Source: Batillaria attramentaria (taxonomy: Eukaryota; Mollusca; Gastropoda; Batillariidae). Taken from it: DNA of 64,000 nucleotides. Under the pieces are notes generated by a model. It was not told where the DNA came from, made no database searches, and saw only the letters and a program-made list of their open reading frames with translations. The stretch spans positions 332,501 through 396,500 of the forward strand of contig JACVVK020000144.1 of the NCBI GenBank assembly GCA_018292915.2, read 5' to 3'. Position numbers and translations under genes: made by a program. Below, one piece after another: positions 54,750 to 64,000 of this stretch. The stretch's first letter is position 1. Each line of letters opens with the position of its first letter.

Positions 54750-57700
54750 TTTATTTTACAAGGATAAAAGATTTGGTGTGCAGACCTTTTTTAGATCTTG
54801 TCCTTGCTGAACTACAAATACTAAACTTGGAACACTGCAACTATTTCTTAAAACACACACACGTACACACACACACACACACACAGTCCTGTACTTATAT
54901 AGGTTGGGGGTCCAAGATATTTTGCCAGCGTTGGGGGCCCATGCTTAGGACACATACAATTTTCGAAACAGCATTTTCTATGAAAGAACAGGTTCAAAGT
55001 TATCTTTAAATTGGTTGGACTTGGCTTACTTAGTTTGCATTGTTGCCAAAAATTACCACTGAAAAAATGGGGGTCCGAGGTCAAAATGGGGTCCGGGTTT
55101 TACACGGTGTGGTTATTTCGACATGATAATGAGGCCCGGTCCTGGTCCTCTAAATGGAACTGTCACAGGCAGTCCAGCCAGCAACCAAGTTTGAATTTAA
55201 AAATCATTCGGGCCTTCCGTTAAAAAACAAATTCTGAGTTAGCTAGATCACATCCAGGGGGGGGGGGGGGGGGGGAAGGGGGGGGGGGGGGAGGGGGGGG
55301 AAGAGAGAGAGATTCCCCAAAAGAAGAAGAAGAAAAAAAAAAAAAACCCCACCATACACAGCAGTATCATATTAAAAGTTTTATTACTCTTGGTAACTGC
55401 TTTGCATTCAAACCAATGAGCATTCTTTCTGGCATAACACAAACAAATAAACTAACTTAACCTTTACCGCACTATCTGCGTCCTGAAGGGCCCAGAAGGG
55501 TGTTTACTTCAAATATCTCATAAACTCTTGGGCCTTTTTCACTAATATTTTAGGAGTTCTCCAAGCCCCTAAATGTCTATGCCATGCCAAAATTGTATGA
55601 TTGTTGATTAAAAAGTGAACAAGTAAACAATCCCTTAATTTTGACTACACACAAATTACTATGTGGGTCCGCCAGTACCCATACATTTCAAAGAGCGATT
55701 TCAATGTATATGGCTATCCCGACGATGTGGGTCCGCCAGGACCCATACATTTTGTGAAGAGTAAAGGGCTAGAGCAACGTAACTGACTCATTGACTCCTT
55801 TTTTGTTTGTTTGTTTTATGTCAAGAGTACTGTCATGGTGAGAGAAAGTGCTCACAACGCACACTATTTCAGATGGTCTGTAAATGAAGGCCAGTATGAT
55901 TGACAGAGACCGCTGAACACCCACCCACCCTCTAACTTTTCCGTGTGCAGGGTTCGCCTTTAGGACTTGTCGCTCCTATGGTTACCGAATACACTCTGAA
56001 AACTATGTCCATTCATTTGAAAACGTCTTTGACTGCAAAACTGTGAGTGGATATTATTACAGTGGATCCGACACAGCCCTTCAGTGTCCTGTCTTTACAA
56101 CGCCAAGTGGGTGATCTATGAGAGTTATCGGCGATTAGCACAACAGACCCGTCAGTCATATCTGACATGTCAATGGTTTTTCCTGCTCGAGTGGCACAAA
56201 GCGGTGTCCCTGTATTGCTTTGTGAAGTAAAAAGAAATGATTCCAAACTAACGTGTTTTTCCACGGCTGGTTGTAGAGAGGAGCAAAGTGACCCACCGGT
56301 CAACACCAAATATCATTTTTATTACACGTCTTTATCTGCCTGGCCCAGACTGTAACTGCTACTATAATATTTTCCTTTGGGTTGAACTGAATAGATTGAC
56401 TGAATGTTTTCCCACATAAAACGTTTCTTTTTCTCGATGGCGTTGAAACGACTGTTGACTTCCAGCAAGGCTTGCGTCGTTACGCATTCAGTGATACTGT
56501 GATTCATCTCCGTCAGTTATCGACTTTTTCAGTACTTATGAAAAGAAACCAAAACAAGAAAAGAATGACATCAATGCATGTGTCAAATGCTAAATAAACT
56601 ACAAACGTGACCATTACGAGGTAGAGTGAGAGAGAGCGAGAGGGCAAGGGAGAGAGAGAGAGAGAGAGAGAGACTTACCAAACCCAATTCTTGTGTGACC
56701 CCCTCCCCATAACGAATGTTTGAACACGCCATCTGCAATCGTCACCAACATAGCAGTGATCAGGCAGTAACATATAGCTTTTAACATATAGCTTTTGAGT
56801 AGCTATGAAACCACTACAAACATTTGTCTTCCCCTCAAAACACCCACATGGGGATGTCACTGATACAGTGTACTATCTGATAAAAGAGCCTAAGCACCAA
56901 TCCAATTCATTTTGGGAAAGCAAAATGCTAATGAGGTTTCAACCGTGATGTAGAGGTCTTTTCCGACGTTCAAGTACCCCTATCAGAAGATATTTCTCAA
57001 GCTTGGTAACTCCTTGACATTTTTCAACACCTGTCTGAGGCGCATCTTCAACATCCAATGGCCAGAGAAGATCCGAAACGAAGAGCTATGGGAGCGAGCG
57101 GGACAGGAACCACTGGCCAAGCAGATCCTGCGGAGGAAGTGGGGCTGGATTGGACACACCCTCAGGAAGCCAGCATCCAGCACCACACACCAAGCCTTGA
57201 CATGGAACCCGCAGGGGAAAAGGAAGAGAGGCCGGCCTCGCAACAGCTGGAGGTGGGACACTGAGGCAGAGCTATGCAAGCAGGGGATCAACTGGACTGG
57301 AGTGGCAAGAGAAGCCCAGAACAGAGTGCGATGGCGAAGGGTTGTCGATGGCCCATGCTCCACTTGGAGCCATGGGTCTTAGTAGTTAGCAGTAGTTGGT
57401 AACTCCACTGCCTCATATCGCCTATCAGCACCTTCGGTCGTCAGCTATGGGGTGCTGTGTTAGTTGTCGAAGGACCCACAGCCATTAAAATGGACCCCCC
57501 CCCCCCAACTCACACACTCCACCAGCAAGAGGGCTCAGAACGGTGGAAGATCTATGGTAAACTCATCACAGGACAGTCTGAACAGGAACGTTTTCAGTTT
57601 GGCTTTAAAATGAATCAAGTTAGATCCATTACAAATGTACTGGGGAAGCGACTTCCAAATTACAGGGGCTTGGTATTTTATCTTTGTCCAAAGGACGTGG

Positions 57701-59631
57701 TACAGGTCTTGGGGTACGACATGACAGCGCTTGGAGCTAGAGCAAAGTAATCAAACATTTCAAAAATGAATCGGACTATGAGTGGCAATGTCAGATGTGG
57801 ATACGCGGTCCTGCTATGGGGCAGCCCGCTCAAGCATTCAATGCCATAAAACACATGACACGAACAATACCAGTGGGTTTTCAAACTGCGTCTCATTTTC
57901 ATTATAGTACCAACCTCATATGCATATTCCTTCTGGTCCCTCCGTCTGGCAGTTGTTGAAAACAGCCCTGCAAAAAAAAAAAAAAAAAAAATTAGTGCGG
58001 CTCTTACTGCGATATATATATGTTGTTTACAGTCTGTGCGGACAGTCGAACATTCAAATTCTACAACTGTTGTTACACTAATGGAACATTTAGTGTGGTT
58101 GCTCTGTCATCGAGTACGCTTCTGTTGGCTCAGTGCCAGCATTTCAGATGCTGTTACTGCCCAGGTGTCTAAGCGGTGTGATGATAGACACCTTGAAAAC
58201 AGCTCAGTACATGTACGATCTCATTCTGTGAGCACAAAAATGGTAGTATTGTGTGAAATGCGTACATAATTATGCACATGCGCTCTGTATTGTATATTAT
58301 GTACTGTATGTCTGTACTGTACTTGTGTTAATGTGAAAATGTATATATATTTATATGTGTGTGTTTAAAAACAGAATAAAAAAAAAGAAGAGGTATCATT
58401 AGCCGCTTTAACGATAAGAAGAACGCTGTAATACATGGACATCTGCTGGCCATGTGAGTGAGAACTGACATAACCCAAAGCTCTCCTACCATTGATGATC
58501 AACATGCGCCCATATGACTAGCCCCCATAGTACAGTGGTTAGCAATTGGGACCATGGACCGGGAGATCTCAGTTCGAATCCCAGGTGAGGCAAGCGGATT
58601 TTTCCTACCAAGATCACTCCTACTCGAAGCGGGTGTGCTATGGGCCCAATGGGGAAGCTGTCCACACAGCTGGGACTTACCCACTTCATGGGTGCAACTT
58701 TAGGGGTGCTTCCCTTGTTATGACACATCATATCATGATGTGAATGATTACACGGCCGGTACCACAGGTGTCGTACTTCCCAGGCCTGGTTAATGCCATG
58801 ACATTTATGACATATCTGGGATATCGCGTACAGGTGAGCTGGAAGGATTTCCGTGACATACTCTGTCCCACATGATCATTTTTGGGTTTTCTATTCAGGA
58901 ACTCAAATACGACCACAAACTGTGGTTGCTGAACCTCGAATGAGGCGCCTCATGGGCTAGACTTTCACAATGCATCCGTACATGGCAAAACAGTGCAATG
59001 CACGGACTTGTGATTACATCACTATATGTACACAATAAAATATGTTACCATACTGGTTGCCCTGAGACTGGAGACATCCAAATGGCTGACAAGTCTTCCT
59101 GAAATTTAAGACATACATACTGGTAAACAAATCATATAACCTGCAATTCAATATAATTTGATTAATTAACATATCATTTATTTAGACTCACTATGAACGT
59201 GTACGGTCTCTTGAGTGAGGCTCGACTGCGCATGTGTCCAAGTGGAATTATGGAGCTGTATCCTATATATATATATGCTACTGATATAACTCCGTGGTAT
59301 ATGATGCTTAGCTGATCACATGAACAGCTTCAAATAGGACTAAACGGGTCAGGCCTAAGCGGGAGCTCTCACGTTTCTCTACCTCCGTATCGGCTACCAT
59401 ATGCAAGCCAGAAGAACATGTGTAAACTCCACACTTAGGAAAATCTGACCACTTCTTATCTCGTCTGCTCAGCCCTCTGACCACACCATCGTAACTTTCA
59501 GAACTCCTGTCACCCCGAAACTGAAATTCACTCTTGAACCCCAAACCCATAACGTGCAAGCAACCCAGAAAGTGTTCTGCTTACCATCTCAAAGACAATC
59601 CACGGAGCAGACTAAACGATCTCGAAGACAT
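45272..59631 (-). CDS. ADHFE1: Hydroxyacid-oxoacid transhydrogenase, mitochondrial (whole gene, 14 exons)
   Basis: Coding exons: 59631-59585, 59098-59049, 57967-57915, 56732-56679, 54071-53917, 53516-53320, 52403-52326, 51477-51372, 50202-50050, 48958-48860, 48176-48098, 47297-47201, 46701-46544, 45355-45272. All introns are GT-AG and phases are consistent. The 1,410-nt CDS gives 469 aa, close to the human protein (about 467 aa). Known role of the family: a mitochondrial matrix enzyme that oxidises 4-hydroxybutyrate to succinic semialdehyde while reducing 2-oxoglutarate to D-2-hydroxyglutarate, without free NAD. The nucleotide-binding GGGS, the GTGSETTG loop and the metal-binding Asp/His positions ([28 protein letters not shown]) are present. 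The first about 45 residues are Arg/Ser/Leu-rich and almost free of acidic residues, as expected for a mitochondrial leader. It appears intact. Confidence 0.95.
45420..46340 (-). mobile_element. LINE 3' end, carrying CWG MITE copy c
   Basis: The frame at 45669-45820 (minus) reads [20 protein letters not shown] then [10 protein letters not shown], an RT-polyprotein C-terminus. The 3' UTR follows with GTAAGGCGCCCTGAGCTCCC and an ATTATT tail at 45425-45437. A CA microsatellite (45602-45640) lies inside. Confidence 0.75.
45923..46196. mobile_element. CWG MITE copy c
   Basis: 274 bp, flanked by CAG / CTG; opposite orientation to copies a and b. The related segment at 14245-14570 lacks it. Confidence 0.85.
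46544..46701 (-). CDS. ADHFE1: ADHFE1 exon 13
   Basis: It is 158 bp, phase 1 to 0, with acceptor aaattag and donor gtagct. The C-terminal helical domain includes [19 protein letters not shown]. Confidence 0.94.
46910..47165 (+). mobile_element. LINE RT-ORF C-terminal fragment
   Basis: Plus-strand frame [20 protein letters not shown] then [13 protein letters not shown], then a short 3' piece. It sits in the ADHFE1 intron between exons 12 and 13. Confidence 0.7.
47201..47297 (-). CDS. ADHFE1: ADHFE1 exon 12
   Basis: It is 97 bp, phase 0 to 1, with acceptor tgttccag and donor gtatga. It encodes [20 protein letters not shown], with the last metal-ligand His, then [13 protein letters not shown]. 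Confidence 0.95.
47622..48088 (+). mobile_element. SINE-B, full copy
   Basis: Head CCCTATAGTGTAGTGGTAGC, B-box GGTTCAAATCCC, body and A-rich tail. It ends 10 bases from ADHFE1 exon 11. Confidence 0.87.
48098..48176 (-). CDS. ADHFE1: ADHFE1 exon 11
   Basis: It is 79 bp, phase 2 to 0, with acceptor ccgctag and donor gtaagt. It encodes [20 protein letters not shown]; the first His is a metal ligand. It abuts the 3' end of a SINE-B copy. Confidence 0.93.
48195..48230. repeat. (CA)n microsatellite
   Basis: About 15 units. Confidence 0.88.
48563..48700 (+). mobile_element. SINE-B 3' fragment
   Basis: TATTTATGACAGGAAGCATG through ATGATAAAAACTGCCCAAGC. Confidence 0.72.
48860..48958 (-). CDS. ADHFE1: ADHFE1 exon 10
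   Basis: It is 99 bp, phase 2 to 2, with acceptor ttcgaag (pyrimidine-poor) and donor gtgagt. It encodes [20 protein letters not shown], a conserved helix. Confidence 0.93.
49030..49690 (+). mobile_element. LINE 3' end containing a Tc1-like MITE
   Basis: RT-ORF C-terminus ([20 protein letters not shown]) in frame from about 49045, then a TATG-rich 3' UTR, ending GCGTTATACAAATCCTCATTATC. Confidence 0.7.
49408..49585. mobile_element. Tc1/mariner-like MITE, 178 bp
   Basis: TIRs CAGTCAAACCTGTGTAAGGC and ...GCCTTGGCAGGTTCGACTG; TA on both flanks (49406-49407, 49586-49587). Confidence 0.88.
50050..50202 (-). CDS. ADHFE1: ADHFE1 exon 9
   Basis: It is 153 bp, phase 2 to 2, with acceptor ctgttcag and donor gtaagc. 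It encodes [18 protein letters not shown] then [12 protein letters not shown]. The first His is a metal ligand. Confidence 0.96.
50650..50935 (-). repeat. Dispersed repeat F
   Basis: GAGCCAACAGAAGCGTACTC and ATCATCAAGATAGAG; inverted relative to 18035 and 57985. Confidence 0.75.
50938..51312 (+). mobile_element. SINE-B, head-truncated
   Basis: Begins GAGCCCAGTGGGGAGGCTGT; body and A-rich tail complete. It abuts repeat F. Confidence 0.85.
51372..51477 (-). CDS. ADHFE1: ADHFE1 exon 8
   Basis: It is 106 bp, phase 1 to 2, with acceptor catgcag and donor gtaggt. It encodes [16 protein letters not shown]... and ends at GLDVLC. The Asp of GLDVL is a metal ligand in the family. Confidence 0.94.
51871..52145. 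mobile_element. CWG MITE copy d
   Basis: 275 bp; CAG on both flanks (51868-51870, 52146-52148). Intron between ADHFE1 exons 7 and 8. Confidence 0.87.
52326..52403 (-). CDS. ADHFE1: ADHFE1 exon 7
   Basis: It is 78 bp, phase 1 to 1, with acceptor atttcag and donor gtgtgt. It encodes [18 protein letters not shown], the conserved substrate/cofactor loop. Confidence 0.95.
53140..53310 (-). mobile_element. SINE-D copy
   Basis: Minus-strand head GGGTTGGCGTAGTGGTTCAG, body through CAGGAATTTGAATGGGGATT, ending at GCTTGTCTTGAATAATCAGG. A related tail piece lies near 52545-52640. Confidence 0.65.
53320..53516 (-). CDS. ADHFE1: ADHFE1 exon 6, GGGS nucleotide-binding motif
   Basis: It is 197 bp, phase 2 to 1, with acceptor tttcttag and donor gtcagt. 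It contains [19 protein letters not shown] and [10 protein letters not shown], diagnostic for the iron-containing ADH family and for ADHFE1 in particular. Confidence 0.97.
53917..54071 (-). CDS. ADHFE1: ADHFE1 exon 5
   Basis: It is 155 bp, phase 0 to 2, with acceptor tgatgcag and donor gtagaa. It encodes the N-terminal dinucleotide-fold segment beginning [18 protein letters not shown] and ending [11 protein letters not shown]. Confidence 0.93.
54312..54584. mobile_element. CWG MITE copy e
   Basis: 273 bp; CTG on both flanks (54309-54311, 54585-54587). Right terminus partly decayed. Intron 4-5 of ADHFE1. Confidence 0.86.
54702..54748. repeat. (GA)n microsatellite
   Basis: About 22 GA units. 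A further CA run lies at 54863-54885, a G-rich run at 55257-55305, and a GA run at 56627-56674 adjoins ADHFE1 exon 4. Confidence 0.85.
55640..55760. repeat. Local duplication of a 24-bp motif
   Basis: ATGTGGGTCCGCCAG(T/G)ACCCATACATTT occurs at 55661-55688 and 55725-55752. Otherwise 55300-56670 (intron 3-4) shows nothing coding. Confidence 0.7.
56679..56732 (-). CDS. ADHFE1: ADHFE1 exon 4
   Basis: It is 54 bp, phase 0 to 0, with acceptor gattgcag and donor gtaagt. It encodes [18 protein letters not shown], matching the conserved SNIRYG motif of this family. Confidence 0.92.
57010..57385 (+). mobile_element. LINE RT-ORF C-terminal fragment
   Basis: Open frame with [38 protein letters not shown] and [14 protein letters not shown], hallmark of non-LTR retrotransposon RT tails. 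Truncated at both ends; no RT catalytic core. In ADHFE1 intron 3-4. Confidence 0.85.
57915..57967 (-). CDS. ADHFE1: ADHFE1 exon 3
   Basis: It is 53 bp, phase 1 to 0, with acceptor ttttgcag and donor gttggt. It encodes [17 protein letters not shown], covering the leader cleavage region and the start of the mature enzyme. Confidence 0.88.
57985..58265 (+). repeat. Dispersed repeat F
   Basis: GAGTACGCTTCTGTTGGCTC, GTGCCAGCATTTCAG and GCACAAAAATGGTAGTATT; same orientation as 18035. Confidence 0.75.
58520..58815 (+). mobile_element. SINE-B, 3'-truncated
   Basis: Head CCCCCATAGTACAGTGGTTA, B-box AGTTCGAATCCC, body to TTAATGCCATGACATTTATG; 3' third missing. Confidence 0.83.
59049..59098 (-). CDS. 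ADHFE1: ADHFE1 exon 2, leader
   Basis: It is 50 bp, phase 2 to 1, with acceptor aatttcag and donor gtaaca. It encodes about [16 protein letters not shown], with no acidic residues. It is needed to bridge phases between exons 1 and 3. Confidence 0.7.
59585..59631 (-). CDS. ADHFE1: ADHFE1 exon 1, start of mitochondrial leader
   Basis: It is 47 bp, ATG at 59629-59631, encoding [15 protein letters not shown], with donor gtaagc. Leaders are poorly conserved, so the call rests on position, composition and the exact phase through the next two exons. Confidence 0.75.
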
Positions 59632-61624
59632 CTTTCGTTCAGCTGACGGAGAGCACCAAAGTTCAGCTTTCTAAAAGTAGCCCAAGGCCAGAGGTGAAGC
59701 ACTTGTTCCAGATTTCAGCGAGACTCGCGGAGAAACAGGTCAAGTTCATGTCAAAGGAACAGGCGATTCTTTCAAGGGGAGATGGGTTTTGTCAGATGGC
59801 TAATTTTGTTGCGGAGTCAGTGGCTGTCGTTTGTGTCTGATTAAAAACTACCGCAGATTTTATTTTGAGTGTGCACTGTCTTCGTAGCTATTCGGAATTG
59901 TCTGCGTGTCACAATGAAAGGCACTGTAGCACAATCTGCACAGCTCAAAGTGGACTCTGCTCCTCCACAGGTGATTGTGTGCAGGGGAATATTCGTGTCC
60001 ATCCCCGGTGGCCCAGTGGGTATTTTCAGGTGTACATAATTATATATGTAGTTAACATGTACAGTGCATGTATCATGGAGCGTATGAAGAATACTTGTTT
60101 GCGTGAATCGTCCGTAGGGTACAGGTGTGTTAAAAAAACGAGAAGAGTGTGCTGCTCTTGCCCAAGAATGGTTAAAAGAAAAAAAAAAAAATCTTTCCCT
60201 GAACATGTACTAGTGGCTGGTGAAGCTGTGACGAAATCGGTTCAATTGTAATGCCTTGGTGCTCAGTTTTAAAAACATTGCAGTACAATATGTGTGCAAA
60301 AAAAAAAAATTTTTTTTTTTTTTTTTATCATTCTTTCTTCTCTTAATAGTTTTATAGTTCTTTCATAAATTTCTCTTTTAGTACATGGTGTTACCACTGG
60401 GGTATCTTTTAATCTTAATTTTAGTCTTTTGCTACGCAACTTTTCAAATGTGTAATACCAGTTACAGTTTTTAATTGACACCATCCTGGATGACAGACCG
60501 ACAAACACTGCACACTGCACATTCAGTACATACTGACAGGACACAATTTTCTTTCCTTTGATGTTAATATTAGTAAGGCAGCATTACGACTGTATGATGT
60601 ATCCATTGCTTAGCAATAACAAAATTGATACACAAATGTACACACAGTGACAATTTTAAAGCAGTGATAACAGCAGCATGTGTAAGAGACAAACTGACAA
60701 ATGAAAAGAAAAGAACAAACATGAGAAAAATATGTTTTTTTTTTTGAAAAATTGTACAAATCCCTCTGTGACACAAACAAGCAAGCAAAAAAAAAAAAAA
60801 AAAAAACAGCTGCGTATTTGTGGTGTGATATTCAAACAGGTGGTTTTTAACTGAGGTCTGCTGGTTAAGAACATATGAGACCAGTCTCTTTGTAAAGGGC
60901 TTGTACAACAAACACGCACAATCCCCCCTCAACAAAAGGTAAAATAAAAAGAACCGCAACCAAATTTTTTCCCCATCAAATGCAAAACACCTCCCGTATG
61001 ACTGTATTCTACGCTGGTTTCACAATAATAATGACAATGTTGAGACAAGATTCGTCCATCTGCTGTGTAACGACAACAACAACGACAACAACAATGACAA
61101 AAACCTGTGTGACATAATGAATGACCCTGACCTTCAGGAGTCACTGAAATAGGCATGGTTATGAATGTTTACCTTGACCCTGTGATCTTGACCTTATGTT
61201 TACCTTGACTCTGTGACCTTCACGAGGTTATTCAAAGAGGTCTGTGTGGAAAGGTCTTGTCTGCTACAAAACAGTCTGCTACAAAAACAAATCTGATGTT
61301 TCTCTAGTTATAAAAAAAACAAAAAAAAAAAAACAACACAAAAAAATAAACACCCAGTGCGAACGTCTGACATGCTCAGATGACAGACGGTTATAACAGA
61401 GTCACTCTGCTTACAAAAGCTGAAAAGCTGGAGTATCATCTTCATTCGACATACAATGCCTCCCCTCCGTACACGTGCTCAGAAGGCCGAAATGTTGTGT
61501 CAAATACTGAGAATCTTTCTGTGTGTTCACGAAGAGTCTTGTTAAAATGCTACCATTGCACATGTCTGCACAGACGCAGAGTTCCTCGCAGCTAGAGTCG
61601 AGACGATGAAGGAACCCCAGGTAG
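59632..61624. other. ADHFE1 upstream region and PREP 3' flank
   Basis: No coding region is supported. The first about 200 bases above the ADHFE1 ATG probably hold its 5' UTR and promoter; no TATA box was recognised. T/A runs lie at 60180-60192, 60300-60326, 60739-60747 and 60787-60806. ACAACAACAACGACAACA lies near 61075. Confidence 0.5.
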
Positions 61625-61690
61625 TCAGTCAGTCCAGGCCAGACCGATTGTTTGGTAAAGGAAGCTGTACAGATCTGTGATCTCCTCAAT
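61625..61690 (-). CDS. PREP: PREP terminal exon
   Basis: It is 66 bp, acceptor tttgcag, encoding [18 protein letters not shown] and WTD then TGA (61625-61627). Confidence 0.93.
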   Translation of the reverse strand: MEEITDLYSFLYQTIGLAWTD

Positions 61691-62599
61691 CTGCAAAGAC
61701 ACAGACAGAGGATGACTTCAAGTCATAGTTTACCGCAGTTTACCACAGTAAAAAAAAAAAAAGGAAAAAAAAAAAAAGAGCAAGTAGTGATCGCAGCAAG
61801 GATGCAAGGGAGAGAACTGTGCCTGTAGCGATCACAAGGTCCAGCAGATCCCAACAAAGGGAGAGAAAAAAAACAAAAAAAAAAAACCGAAGAAAGGGTG
61901 CGTGGTAGGGAGACTAAAGAAAACTGATAGGAGGCAAGACTGGCGAAGCCTTCACCCCCCCCCCCCTTCACCTGGGGAATGGGGGTGGGGGGTGGGGAGG
62001 GGGGGCACATCAACCAGCATATCCCTCACAGCTCCATTGTGCTTCGCCAGTCTTGCCTAGTCTCAATTTCCTTTAGTCTTCCCCCACCCCACCCCCTCTT
62101 TCCATTCATCTTTTTTCTGTGCTGGTTCTTGTGAGCACTCTTCCCATACAGGTTCAGTTCTCCCCCTTGCAGCGTCCAGTTAACAGCAACAACAAAAACC
62201 ACAAAACAAATGCACAAAAACCAACAAACCAGCCAACACACAACGACAAATGAAAATCTCCTCACCACTTTCGCTGTAGGTTTTCCTGCTCCGTGTCCTG
62301 ACTTTGTGTCTACCCGAATCAGCAGGGGGTTGGTCTGAAACAGACCCAAGATTTTGAGTAAACTGAACGTAACAGCCCTCGTGCACACTAAATGCTGCAC
62401 ACATTTCCTCTTTTTGGATCATGGACTATGTTACGCCCTGATTGGTAAGACGTAAAGATAATAATAATAATAATATTTATAAGGCGCCTATCCCCGTGGA
62501 ACGAGCTCTAGGCGCCTTACAATCTAAAGCCTAAAAAAAAACAACAAAAAAACTCAACACAATGTACACTACGTAAGAACAAGTAAAAAAAAATAAAAG

Positions 62600-62638
<39 letters not shown>

Positions 62639-63737
62639 CTGAAAAAAAAAAGAAAAAAGGCAGAGACCAAGATTAAAAACCAAGAACATGTACCAGTAAT
62701 AAAACCCAAAACAAAAGAACAGATTAAAATGAGACAGATAAAACCTAAAAGACAGCAGTGGTAAGGAGCTAAAAGAAAGACTGACACTATAAGACTTGCA
62801 TACGATGCCACCCACTGCGCATATGTTGGATACATTTATGTGCTAGGGGGGTCTTGGGGCATGCTCCCCACATTATAATAAAAAGAAACAAGACTAAAAC
62901 CTGCGCATTCTGGCATGATTTGAAGTGCTTCCGAGGAGGAAACATTTCAATAAAGAATTTGGAGGGGTGGGGGGTGGGGGGGGGGTATTAGACCAAAATC
63001 TGTGCAGTTATCCAGCCCCTGTAGTGTAGTGGTTAGCACTTCAGACCATGGACCGGGAGACCCGGGTTCGAGTGTCAGCGAGGCAAGCGGGATTTTTCCT
63101 ACCTAGGTCGGCTCCTACCCAGAGCGGGTGTACTATGGGTTCAATGGGGAGGCTGTTGCCACACAGCCAAGATTCACCCACTTCACGGGTGCGACTTTGA
63201 GGGTGCTTCCCTTGGTATGACGTGTCTTATGATGTGGATGATTACACGGCCGGCACCGCAGATGCCGTAGTTCCCGGGCATGGTTAATGCCAGGATATTT
63301 ATGACAGGAAGCGTGGAATGCGGCCCTGTCCCGCAGTCCAAAACCACATGGACCTCCATGGCATCATCTTACCATCATCCTCATCTCATCCTCATGCATA
63401 ATAAAAATTGCCCCAGCTTTCGAGTCCTCCGTGGATTCCACCCATGACCTGAGAGGAACACCACTGGAGCTGGCAAAAAGAGTTGAGGCAGCAAAAAAAA
63501 TAATAATTAAAAAATGCGAAAGGCCACAAAAAACCAATATAGAAACGTAAAGAAATTATGGTCACAAAATAGTCACAAACCTGTCCCTCTTTCTTGCCCA
63601 GGGAATGCTGCAGTTCTGCGATGAACTTAAGTGAATGAAGGGGCACCACCCTGTCATCATGATCACCCGTCAGAAGCAAGATCGCAGGGTACTGTCCCCC
63701 TTTGGGATCCTTCGGAATATTGTGTAGAGGAGAGTAC
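61625..63737 (-). CDS. PREP: Prolyl endopeptidase, last three exons (partial gene)
   Basis: Exons 63737-63581, 62334-62266 and 61690-61625 encode the C-terminal 96 residues plus most of one split codon; the family is about 710 aa, so most lies past the right edge. PREP is a cytosolic serine peptidase of the S9 family that cleaves after proline in short peptides. The fragment carries the catalytic Asp region ([14 protein letters not shown]) and the catalytic His region ([12 protein letters not shown]); the nucleophile Ser is outside the window. It ends [10 protein letters not shown]...GLAWTD then TGA, the family's usual length. It has the same strand as ADHFE1, 2 kb away. A minus-strand AATAAA at 59859-59864 could be its poly(A) signal, which would overlap the ADHFE1 5' region. 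Confidence 0.95.
62266..62334 (-). CDS. PREP: PREP exon, catalytic His
   Basis: It is 69 bp, phase 0 to 0, with acceptor gtttcag and donor gtgagg. It encodes [20 protein letters not shown] and AKV, including the active-site His. Confidence 0.96.
62457..62530 (-). mobile_element. LINE 3'-terminal stub
   Basis: On the minus strand GTAAGGCGCCTAGAGCTCG...AAGGCGCC, then an ATTATTATT tail; matches the tail design at 45425-45500. Confidence 0.6.
62601..62637. repeat. (CA)n microsatellite
   Basis: About 17 units, in the last PREP intron pair. Confidence 0.88.
63012..63510 (+). mobile_element. SINE-B, full copy
   Basis: Head GCCCCTGTAGTGTAGTGGTT, B-box-like GGGTTCGAGTGTC, full body, A-rich tail; the most complete copy in the window. 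Confidence 0.88.
63581..63737 (-). CDS. PREP: PREP exon, catalytic Asp
   Basis: It is 157 bp, phase 2 to 0, with acceptor ctctgcag and donor gtttgt. It encodes [34 protein letters not shown] and SLGKKEGQ. Confidence 0.95.
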
Positions 63738-64000
63738 CTGCAGAGTATAAATTTATTAGAAGACTTGTAGTTTATACAGCTGCTCCTGAATGAAAAATGA
63801 AAAAAAGATAAAGGAACGGATGAATGCACGCATGCACACACATACACAAACTGAACAAGGGTAGGGTCCCCTGAACTGTGTCTACATATATATCTGTATA
63901 ACGTTCACTCCTCTAGAATTGTTTCCACTTCTGAAAAAATAGACCCTTTACCAAAACAAACAGACACAGACAGACAGACAGACAGACACACAAACACACA

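Noticed and set aside
61411..61689. C-terminal extension of PREP by about 70 residues
   Set aside because: A miscounted ACTG repeat suggested it. With the full GACTGACTGAC sequence the frame stops right after GLAWTD, the normal family length.

Overview
The window is animal nuclear DNA. Short exons with GT-AG introns are separated by long introns packed with microsatellites, tRNA-derived SINEs, LINE 3' ends and foldback/MITE elements. Repeat style and protein similarity suggest a marine mollusc, probably a gastropod; that assignment is inference. No bacterial operons, CRISPR arrays or rRNA genes were seen. The only tRNA-like sequences are SINE heads.

Three genes were assembled exon by exon, all on the minus strand. 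(1) About 6,785-39,364, with a likely 5' UTR exon at 40,773: a large gene with 18 coding exons. All internal phases agree and the product is about 1,945 aa: a disordered N-terminus (about 513 aa), an armadillo/HEAT-like helical middle (about 793 aa) and a disordered, basic C-terminal tail (about 639 aa). I do not recognise the family. One frame break lies in a 6-G run at 39,176-39,181. (2) 45,272-59,631: a complete 14-exon ADHFE1 gene (mitochondrial hydroxyacid-oxoacid transhydrogenase, iron-containing alcohol dehydrogenase family), 469 aa, with an arginine-rich leader and all phases consistent. (3) 61,625-63,737: the last three exons of PREP (prolyl endopeptidase), with the catalytic Asp and His regions; the rest lies beyond the right edge.

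Layout: 1-3.4 kb is gene-free, with CRE-like sites, a 91-bp palindrome and a 51-bp minisatellite. 3.4-6.8 kb is the 3' flank of gene 1 and consists of degenerate, rearranged duplicates of gene 1's own terminal exon and 3' UTR plus tRNA-like repeat pieces. 6.8-39.4 kb is gene 1 with repeat-filled introns. 39.4-45.3 kb holds the upstream exon and promoter side of gene 1, repeats, and the ADHFE1 3' side. 45.3-59.6 kb is ADHFE1. 59.6-61.6 kb separates ADHFE1 from PREP.

The mobile DNA falls into recurrent families defined by comparing copies inside the window: SINE-A (about 170 bp, at least 13 pieces), SINE-B (about 480 bp, at least 9 pieces), SINE-C (about 370 bp, 5 copies), SINE-D, a MITE family with GGCCCGTATG termini and CWG target duplications (5 full copies plus one partial), Tc1/mariner-like MITEs with TA flanks, pogo-like repeats, foldback palindromes and several LINE 3' ends. 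Several nested insertions have readable target-site duplications. ADHFE1 and PREP are ordinary metabolic genes. The novel material is the unrecognised helical-repeat gene with its self-duplicated 3' flank, and the CWG MITE family with an empty-site relative in the same window.
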